Shown one piece after another: positions 1 to 5,213 of a stretch of 5,213 nucleotides of DNA (within the stretch, counting starts at the first letter, position 1; each line of letters begins with the position of its first letter). Source of the DNA: an uncultured Sphingosinicella sp. (GTDB lineage: Bacteria; Pseudomonadota; Alphaproteobacteria; Sphingomonadales; Sphingomonadaceae). Made by a program: the position numbers and the translations under genes. The stretch spans positions 1 to 5,213 of the forward strand of contig CAMPIH010000153.1 in NCBI GenBank assembly GCA_946886275.1. The letters run 5' to 3'. Under the pieces are notes generated by a model. It was not told where the DNA came from. It saw only the letters and a list, made by a program, of their open reading frames with translations, and ran no database searches.

Positions 1-627
1 CCGCCTCTGCTGGTGCGGAAGCATCATCGAATAAGCGAGCGGCATCGCCGCCGCCAAGGCGAGGCCTCCGCCGATGAACAGCTTCAGCGGCAGGCCGGCG
101 AGGAACATCATCGCGACCGTCGCCAGCATGATCAGGCAGGCGGTGCCGAAGTCCGGCTGGAGGAGGATCAGGAGGATGGGCGGGGCGAGGAAGACCCCGA
201 CCGGCCAGATCGCCGACCAGCGGTGAAGCTCGCGCGGGGGGACCATCGCATAGAAGCGGGCGAGGACGAGGACGAGAATCGGCTTCATCAGCTCGGACGG
301 CTGGATCCGGAGGAATCCCAGCTCGAGCCAGCTCCGGGCGCCGCCGCCGATCACGCCCAGCGCCAGCGTCAGGACGAGCAGGATGATCCCGCCGCCATAA
401 GCGGCCCAGGCGAATTCCTGGAAGGTCTGGGGCCGGAAATAGGAAAGAAAGATGGCCATTCCGAGAAAGGTGACGAAGCGCACCGCATGGGGAAGGGCCC
501 AGGGCAATAGCGAGCCGCCGGCCGCCGAGAACAGGCCGAGCGCGCCGCAGCCGGCAAGCGCGGCCACGACCCACAACATGCTCCAGGGCAGATCGGCGAT
601 CGGCCGGGGAAGGACGATGCTCGCCAT
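1..627 (-). CDS. rodA: RodA, SEDS-family peptidoglycan glycosyltransferase of the elongasome (partial, C-terminus outside window)
   Basis: RodA polymerises lipid II into glycan strands in the inner membrane and works as a pair with the class B PBP2 encoded just upstream. The reading frame is open from the ATG at 627 down to base 1, giving the first 209 residues of a family that usually has about 370. The visible part is highly hydrophobic, with about seven candidate membrane segments (roughly residues 17-38, 50-64, 73-93, 113-128, 138-156, 163-180 and 181-204). SEDS signatures are present: GGGARSW (94-100), QPSELMKP (109-116) and QPDFGT (157-162), and the visible end LPHQQRR matches the usual RodA loop. 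The start is chosen because the ATG overlaps the mrdA stop by one base (TGATG) and the protein then begins like other alphaproteobacterial RodAs. No good Shine-Dalgarno precedes it, so coupling to mrdA is inferred. FtsW is the alternative SEDS protein, but the position after mrdA favours RodA. Confidence 0.95.
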   Translation of the reverse strand, partial: MASIVLPRPIADLPWSMLWVVAALAGCGALGLFSAAGGSLLPWALPHAVRFVTFLGMAIFLSYFRPQTFQEFAWAAYGGGIILLVLTLALGVIGGGARSWLELGFLRIQPSELMKPILVLVLARFYAMVPPRELHRWSAIWPVGVFLAPPILLILLQPDFGTACLIMLATVAMMFLAGLPLKLFIGGGLALAAAMPLAYSMMLPHQQRR

Positions 628-629
628 CA
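625..629 (-). promoter_or_regulatory. mrdA-rodA TGATG coupling junction
   Basis: The mrdA stop TGA and the rodA start ATG share one base (TGATG). No strong Shine-Dalgarno is seen; the nearest candidate is a GGGG about ten bases upstream. Stop-start re-initiation would tie the transpeptidase and glycosyltransferase of the wall synthase to similar output; this is inferred. Confidence 0.65.
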
Positions 630-2570
630 GGTCGACCCCGCCGCCTGGCCGCCGCCGGACTGCTGGGCCGCCGCCCAGGCCTCGGCCCGCCGCTCCATCC
701 GCTGCGCGATATTGCCGCCCCAGGCTTCCTCGAGCGGGAGCAGGGCCTGCATCGCCTTGTCCTTGTCGAACAGATAGGTGAGCACGTCCTTGGCCACCGG
801 CGCCGCCGCTCGCGAGCCGCCCATGCCGTGCTCGATGACGACCGCGCCCGCGTAGAGCGGACGATCGACCGGCGCGAAGAAGACGAACAGGCCGTGATCG
901 CGATATTTCCAGTCGCCGCTTTGTCCGCGCTGGCCGGCGGAGATCCGCCGTACCTGCGCGGTGCCGGTCTTCCCGCCCATCCTTATGTCGGGGAAGGGCA
1001 GCCGGCTTCGTCCGGCGGTGCCGGCGCCGTTGACGACCTCGTCCATTCCGGCCCGCACCCTGGCGAAATGTTCTTCGGCGTAGGGCAGAGGCTGAGGCGC
1101 CGTCCCTTCGCCGGCGATCAGCCGCGGTCGAACCTTCCGGCCGGAGGCGACACAGGCGGCCATCGTTGCCAGCTGGAGCGGGTTGAGGATCAGATAGCCC
1201 TGGCCGATCGAAGCGTTGAGCGTATCGGATTCGGTCCAGTCCGGCCGCATGTAGAGATCGGGATTCTCGGCGAACTTGCGCCGCTTCCAGGCGCTGTCGG
1301 GAACGGTACCGTAGCTTTGCGAGACGACCGGAAGATCGAATTTCTCGCCGAGCCCGAGCATCCGAGCGACCGGCGCGATCTTGTCATAGCCGATCCGGCG
1401 CCCCATCGCGTAGAAATAGGTGTTGCAGCTCCGCGCGATAGCCGTGTGCATGTTCATCGCGCCGTGCCGGCCGAGGCAGCGGAAGAAGCGGTTGCCGAGC
1501 TGGTAGCCGCCCGGGCAATGAACCCTCTCCTCGGGGTCGACGCCATTCTCCTGGAGCGCCATCGCGACCATCGGCTTGATCGTCGAACCGGGCGGGTAGA
1601 GCGCGTTCAGGATCTTGTTGAGCAGCGGCTTGCGCTCGTCCTGGGCGAACATCTGCCATTCGCTCTGGCCGATGCCGTCGGCGAAGCTGTTGGGATCATA
1701 AGCCGGCATCGAGGCGAAGGTGAGCAGATCGCCGCTGTTGCAATCCATGACGACGCAGGCGCCCGATTCCTCGCCGAGGCGCCGGGCCGCATAGCTTTGC
1801 AGGCCGGCGTCGATCGTCGTTCGAAGCGGCGGCCCGCTGACGTCGGAGACGGTCTTGAGCTCGCGGACGAGGCGGCCCCGCGCCGTCACCTCGACCCGGG
1901 CTGCACCTGGTCGGCCGCGAAGCCGCGATTCCATCACTTCTTCAAGGCCTTCCTTGCCGACCTTGAAACCTGGCGTGATCAGCAAGGGATTGCGGTTCTC
2001 GGCCTCGAACTCCTCGCGGTTGGGCGTGCCGACATAGCCGATCAGATGCCCCACCGCGGCGCCTTCGGGGTAGAAACGGGCGAAGGCGCGGAGCGGCGAT
2101 ACGCCCGGCAGCTCAGGAAGCCTCACCGTGACCGCCGCGAATTTCTCGAACGAGAGATGCTCGGCCACCGGAACCGGCTGGAAGCCTGCGGCGGCTTCGA
2201 GATCGGTTCGGATCTTGGCGACCTCGTCGGGCGTGAGCTGGAGCAGCCGGGTCAGCTCGGCGATGACGCCGTCGGCATCCTCGAGCTGATCGGGAATGAG
2301 GTCGACCCGATAGTCGCTCCGGTTGACCGCCATCGGCTGTCCGTAGCGATCGAGGATCCAGCCCCGGCGGGGCGGGATCAGCCGCATCTGGACGCGATTG
2401 CTTTCGGCGAGGTCGCTGTAGCGCTGGTTCTGGGCGATCGCGATATAGCCCATCCGCCCGGCCAGGACCGCCGCCAGCCCGACCTGGCCGGCGCTGATCA
2501 GGAAGGCCCGCCGCGAAAAGGTGTTGGCCTGGCTGCTCTCGGTGATCGGGGGAAGATTGCGACGCTTCAT
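627..2570 (-). CDS. mrdA: Penicillin-binding protein 2 (MrdA), elongasome-specific peptidoglycan D,D-transpeptidase
   Basis: This class B PBP crosslinks new glycan strands in the periplasm during lateral-wall growth and is the partner of RodA. It has 647 residues, normal for PBP2. In order: a short cytoplasmic tail; one membrane anchor (about 22-46) preceded by SRRAFL (19-24); the pedestal/dimerisation domain with RGWILDR (69-75), GHLIGYVGT (174-182) and GKEGLE (205-210); then the transpeptidase domain from about 250. Catalytic motifs are complete: SxxK as STIK with nucleophile S329 and K332, SxN as S381-C382-N383, and KTG at 534-536. A Cys/His-rich stretch (C352, C366, H369, C382) precedes and includes the SxN motif. 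The tail after about 605 ends in a Gln/Gly/Ala-rich stretch. The start at 2570 is chosen because its ATG overlaps the mreD stop as ATGA; the frame stays open to an ATG at 2654, but that would lie deep inside mreD. FtsI is unlikely given the neighbours. Confidence 0.96.
   Translation of the reverse strand: MKRRNLPPITESSQANTFSRRAFLISAGQVGLAAVLAGRMGYIAIAQNQRYSDLAESNRVQMRLIPPRRGWILDRYGQPMAVNRSDYRVDLIPDQLEDADGVIAELTRLLQLTPDEVAKIRTDLEAAAGFQPVPVAEHLSFEKFAAVTVRLPELPGVSPLRAFARFYPEGAAVGHLIGYVGTPNREEFEAENRNPLLITPGFKVGKEGLEEVMESRLRGRPGAARVEVTARGRLVRELKTVSDVSGPPLRTTIDAGLQSYAARRLGEESGACVVMDCNSGDLLTFASMPAYDPNSFADGIGQSEWQMFAQDERKPLLNKILNALYPPGSTIKPMVAMALQENGVDPEERVHCPGGYQLGNRFFRCLGRHGAMNMHTAIARSCNTYFYAMGRRIGYDKIAPVARMLGLGEKFDLPVVSQSYGTVPDSAWKRRKFAENPDLYMRPDWTESDTLNASIGQGYLILNPLQLATMAACVASGRKVRPRLIAGEGTAPQPLPYAEEHFARVRAGMDEVVNGAGTAGRSRLPFPDIRMGGKTGTAQVRRISAGQRGQSGDWKYRDHGLFVFFAPVDRPLYAGAVVIEHGMGGSRAAAPVAKDVLTYLFDKDKAMQALLPLEEAWGGNIAQRMERRAEAWAAAQQSGGGQAAGST
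2567..2570 (-). promoter_or_regulatory. mreD-mrdA ATGA coupling junction
   Basis: The mrdA ATG and the mreD TGA overlap as ATGA. The bases before the ATG (GGCGGCTGGCGCG) contain no purine-rich Shine-Dalgarno, so mrdA translation probably depends on ribosomes terminating at mreD. The overlap also fixes the mrdA start against upstream in-frame ATGs. Confidence 0.65.
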
Positions 2571-3082
2571 CGCGCCAGCCGCCATCGGTCGAGAGCGAGG
2601 ACGAGGCGCGCAGCCACGGGATAGGCGATGACGCCCAAAGCGACTTGCGGCCAAAGCACGGCGAATCGGATTCCACTGCCCATCAGGAGGGCAATGTACC
2701 AGGCGCCAACTGACTGCAGGATGATCGCGGCCGCCGCAATCAGCCAGTCCATCAGATAATCGCGGAAGCCGAGCCTGGCGTCGATGATCTCGAGGGCGAG
2801 GAAGATCGCCGTCCAGATCAGCATCGCCTGACCGATCGGATTGCCCGAGACGAGGTCGCTGAGCAGCCCGAGGCCTAGCGCATGGTAGGGCTTCCAGATC
2901 TCCGGCCGGAGCAGCCGCCAGGTGAGAAGCATGATGAAGCCGAGGTCCGGGATCAAAGGCGAGGTCGCGACGATCGGCAGAAGGGAAAGCAGGATCGCCG
3001 CGATCGTCGTCAGCATCGGCACCCAGCGCCGACGAAATTCCCTGATCGCGACGTCGGTGCTCGATCCGGCGATATAGCTCAT
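2567..3082 (-). CDS. mreD: MreD, inner-membrane rod-shape-determining protein
   Basis: MreD is a small polytopic membrane protein of the elongasome that associates with MreC and is thought to modulate its activation of PBP2-RodA. The 171-residue product matches the family's usual 160-180. After a basic N-terminus (REFRRRW, 14-20) come about five or six hydrophobic segments (roughly 22-39, 45-58, 66-79, 84-100, 113-133 and 141-163). The segment LLSDLVSGNPIGQ (73-85) fits the most conserved MreD region (Asp followed by Gly-x-Pro-x-Gly). The call rests on this motif, the topology and the position between mreC and mrdA, since MreD sequences diverge strongly. Its ATG at 3082 overlaps the mreC stop by four bases, and its own TGA overlaps the mrdA start in the same way. 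Only a G-run (GGGGGG) precedes the start, so re-initiation after mreC is likely. Confidence 0.93.
   Translation of the reverse strand: MSYIAGSSTDVAIREFRRRWVPMLTTIAAILLSLLPIVATSPLIPDLGFIMLLTWRLLRPEIWKPYHALGLGLLSDLVSGNPIGQAMLIWTAIFLALEIIDARLGFRDYLMDWLIAAAAIILQSVGAWYIALLMGSGIRFAVLWPQVALGVIAYPVAARLVLALDRWRLAR
3079..3082 (-). promoter_or_regulatory. mreC-mreD ATGA coupling junction
   Basis: The start codon of mreD and the stop codon of mreC share four bases (ATGA on the minus strand). Upstream there is only a G-run about six bases from the ATG. This arrangement usually means that ribosomes finishing mreC re-initiate on mreD, keeping the two membrane partners in proportion; the coupling itself is inferred. 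Confidence 0.7.
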
Positions 3083-4140
3083 CGCGGCGCCCCCCGCGGG
3101 CGCTGGGGTGCGGGCGTCGGGGGCCGTGCGGGTGGCGGCGCCGCGATTTGCGGCTGCTGCAGCGCCGGCTGGTAATTGGGATCGCGCTGGCGCCTCGGCG
3201 GCGTCAGCACCGATGGCGTCGCTGCGACGTCTGGCGGAACCGAGGTCACCGGCGGAACGATCGGTTGCGGCTCGGCCGTGTCGAGGGCGGCGTTCGCCGC
3301 CGGCATGTAGGCGCGCTGGACGATCGCATAATCGAGCCGCGCGGGATCGGCGATCGGAACCGCGATCGTCGTGTCGCCTTCGGTCCGGAGCACCGTCGCG
3401 ACCGGAATGTCGGGCGGAAAGATTCCGCCGGTGCCCGAGGTGACGACGACGTCGCCTCGGCGGAAGGGATTCTCGCCGACCTCCAGGGTTCTCAATTCGA
3501 CAGTGCCGTCGCCCCGCCCGACGGCGAGCGCCGGAACGCCGCCGCGCAGAAGGCGCACCGGAACGTGGCTTCTGCCGTCGGTGACGAGGAGTATCCGCGA
3601 GGCCCAGCGGCCGGTCTCGACGACCCGGCCGACGAGACCGTCGATCGACCGCACGGGAAGCCCGGTCGCCACGCCTGATGCGCTTCCCGCGGCGAGGGTG
3701 GCGAAGCGCCGCGGCGACTGGAAGGAAGAGGAGACGATTCGCCCCATCGTGATCTCGTCGTCGGTTTCGCCGGCCAGCCGGAGCAGCCGAAGAAGGCGGA
3801 CATTCTCGGCCTCGGCCGACTTCGCCTTGAGGAGTTCGCGCTGGGTTACCTCGAGCCGGGTGCGGAGGCTGGCATTCTGGGCGCCGGCCCGGAAATAATC
3901 GGAGACGGTGCCGCCGATCCCGCCGAAGAAGCGGACGACGCTTCGGCCGGCCGAGCTGACCGGCGCGGTGGCGTCGAGCGCCGACCCCTTGATCGCGTTG
4001 AAGCCTCTCGGGTCGACGATGGCGATGGCGAGGAGGAGCACGGCGACGACCATTCCGGCGATGGCGACGACATAGCCGATGAACAGGCCATATTGCGCCT
4101 TGCGCGAGAAGCCGGGGCGGCGATTGCTCGGCCCAGCCAT
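3079..4140 (-). CDS. mreC: MreC, periplasmic rod-shape-determining scaffold protein
   Basis: MreC is a bitopic inner-membrane protein that self-assembles in the periplasm and binds PBP2, switching the PBP2-RodA pair to its active state. The 353-residue product has a basic cytoplasmic tail (1-17), one transmembrane helix (about 18-42), a helical, probably coiled-coil segment (about 88-123, rich in Leu, Glu, Lys and Arg), and the beta-rich MreC core (about 130-278). The core contains DGLVGRVVETG (167-177), VTDGRSHVPV (186-195) and SGTGGIFPPDIPVATV (235-250), all typical of the family. A Pro/Gln/Arg/Ala-rich tail of about 65 residues follows (288-353), making the protein longer than many MreCs. 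The start at 4140 is preferred over an in-frame ATG at 4215 because it has GGAG five bases upstream and gives a normal MreC N-terminus; the longer form would begin within the palindrome. The TGA stop overlaps the mreD ATG. Confidence 0.95.
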   Translation of the reverse strand: MAGPSNRRPGFSRKAQYGLFIGYVVAIAGMVVAVLLLAIAIVDPRGFNAIKGSALDATAPVSSAGRSVVRFFGGIGGTVSDYFRAGAQNASLRTRLEVTQRELLKAKSAEAENVRLLRLLRLAGETDDEITMGRIVSSSFQSPRRFATLAAGSASGVATGLPVRSIDGLVGRVVETGRWASRILLVTDGRSHVPVRLLRGGVPALAVGRGDGTVELRTLEVGENPFRRGDVVVTSGTGGIFPPDIPVATVLRTEGDTTIAVPIADPARLDYAIVQRAYMPAANAALDTAEPQPIVPPVTSVPPDVAATPSVLTPPRRQRDPNYQPALQQPQIAAPPPARPPTPAPQRPRGAPR

Positions 4141-4145
4141 CAGAT

Positions 4146-4155
4146 CTCCGTCCTT
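4146..4155 (-). promoter_or_regulatory. Shine-Dalgarno region of mreC
   Basis: Read on the minus strand, AAGGA (4155-4151) and GGAG (4149-4146) lie just before the ATG at 4140, with GGAG five bases away. This is the only clear ribosome-binding site among the four visible gene starts, and it settles the mreC start. It fits with mreC being the first gene of the tightly coupled mreC-mreD-mrdA-rodA block. Confidence 0.75.
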
Positions 4156-4200
4156 CGCCTGTTGCCGGACAGTGAATATTCGCTGGGATGACGCGGGGAT

Positions 4201-4216
4201 GTTGGGCGCGCCCAAC
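4201..4216. repeat. Perfect 16-base palindrome between mreB and mreC
   Basis: GTTGGGCGCGCCCAAC is identical on both strands. In RNA it could form a six-pair GC-rich stem (GUUGGG/CCCAAC) around a CGCG loop. It begins 19 bases after the mreB stop and lies 60 bases before the mreC start. No U-run follows in the direction of transcription (the next bases are ATCCCCGCG), so it is not a standard intrinsic terminator. It may be an mRNA-stabilising or processing hairpin, a weak attenuator, or a protein-binding site; the sequence alone does not decide. The rest of the 95-base gap (4141-4235) shows only the mreC ribosome-binding site and a short GAATATTC palindrome at 4174-4181. Confidence 0.6.
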
Positions 4217-4235
4217 TTCGGCTAAGCTCCGACGC

Positions 4236-5213
<978 letters not shown>

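Noticed and set aside
13..510. A 165-codon plus-strand frame opposite rodA
   Set aside because: Its highly charged, low-complexity translation is the antisense reading of hydrophobic RodA codons. The minus-strand frame carries conserved SEDS motifs and continues off the window.
828..2624. A 598-codon open frame on the plus strand opposite mrdA
   Set aside because: It lies wholly antisense to a complete PBP2 gene with all catalytic motifs. Its translation is rich in Arg, Asp, Glu, Ala and Gly with no recognisable domain, as expected of a shadow frame in GC-rich DNA.
2571..2654. N-terminal extension of mrdA to the in-frame ATG at 2654
   Set aside because: It would add 28 Arg-rich residues encoded inside mreD, has no supporting ribosome-binding site, and the ATGA junction gives a normal PBP2 N-terminus.
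4174..4181. GAATATTC as a possible -10 element of an mreC promoter
   Set aside because: No -35-like hexamer lies at suitable spacing upstream on the minus strand, and an eight-base palindrome is expected by chance.
4141..4215. N-terminal extension of mreC to the ATG at 4215
   Set aside because: The extension would begin inside the palindrome and lacks a Shine-Dalgarno, whereas the ATG at 4140 has GGAG at a good distance.
4201..4216. Rho-independent terminator after mreB
   Set aside because: The stem is GC-rich, but no U-run follows in the direction of transcription.

Overview
The window is one co-directional gene cluster, entirely on the minus strand. It is the classic cell-elongation (rod-shape) locus, read in the order mreB - mreC - mreD - mrdA (PBP2) - rodA, from high to low coordinates. 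Both end genes are cut by the window: mreB lacks its N-terminal end (about 20 residues, judged from the family), and rodA lacks its C-terminal part after 209 residues. No other credible gene, RNA gene, mobile element, repeat array or CRISPR is visible.

The DNA is very GC-rich, and long spurious antisense frames open opposite the real genes, as expected at high GC. Gene order, the short ATGA-type junctions, and the protein styles suggest an alphaproteobacterium, most likely of the Sphingomonadales (Sphingomonas-like). Those styles are a PBP2 with an SRRAFL N-terminus and a Cys-rich loop before an SCN motif, and an MreC with a Pro-rich tail. The taxonomic call is an inference from remembered family resemblance, not a search result.

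Layout: 5213-4236 mreB (partial); 4235-4141 a 95-base gap with a perfect 16-base palindrome and, next to mreC, the only clear Shine-Dalgarno region of the cluster; 4140-3079 mreC; 3082-2567 mreD; 2570-627 mrdA; 627-1 rodA (partial). mreC, mreD and mrdA are joined by two 4-base ATGA overlaps, and mrdA and rodA by a TGATG one-base overlap, so these four are probably translationally coupled and co-transcribed. No promoter is recognisable inside the window; the main one is probably upstream of mreB, outside it.

Together the products form the elongasome. MreB filaments on the inner face of the membrane organise MreC and MreD, which activate the PBP2 transpeptidase and RodA glycosyltransferase pair that inserts lateral-wall peptidoglycan. 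I see no undescribed system here. The points worth a second look are details: a Cys/His cluster in PBP2, a Tat-like motif at its N-terminus, the palindrome between mreB and mreC, the lack of ribosome-binding sites at the coupled junctions, and the MreC tail.
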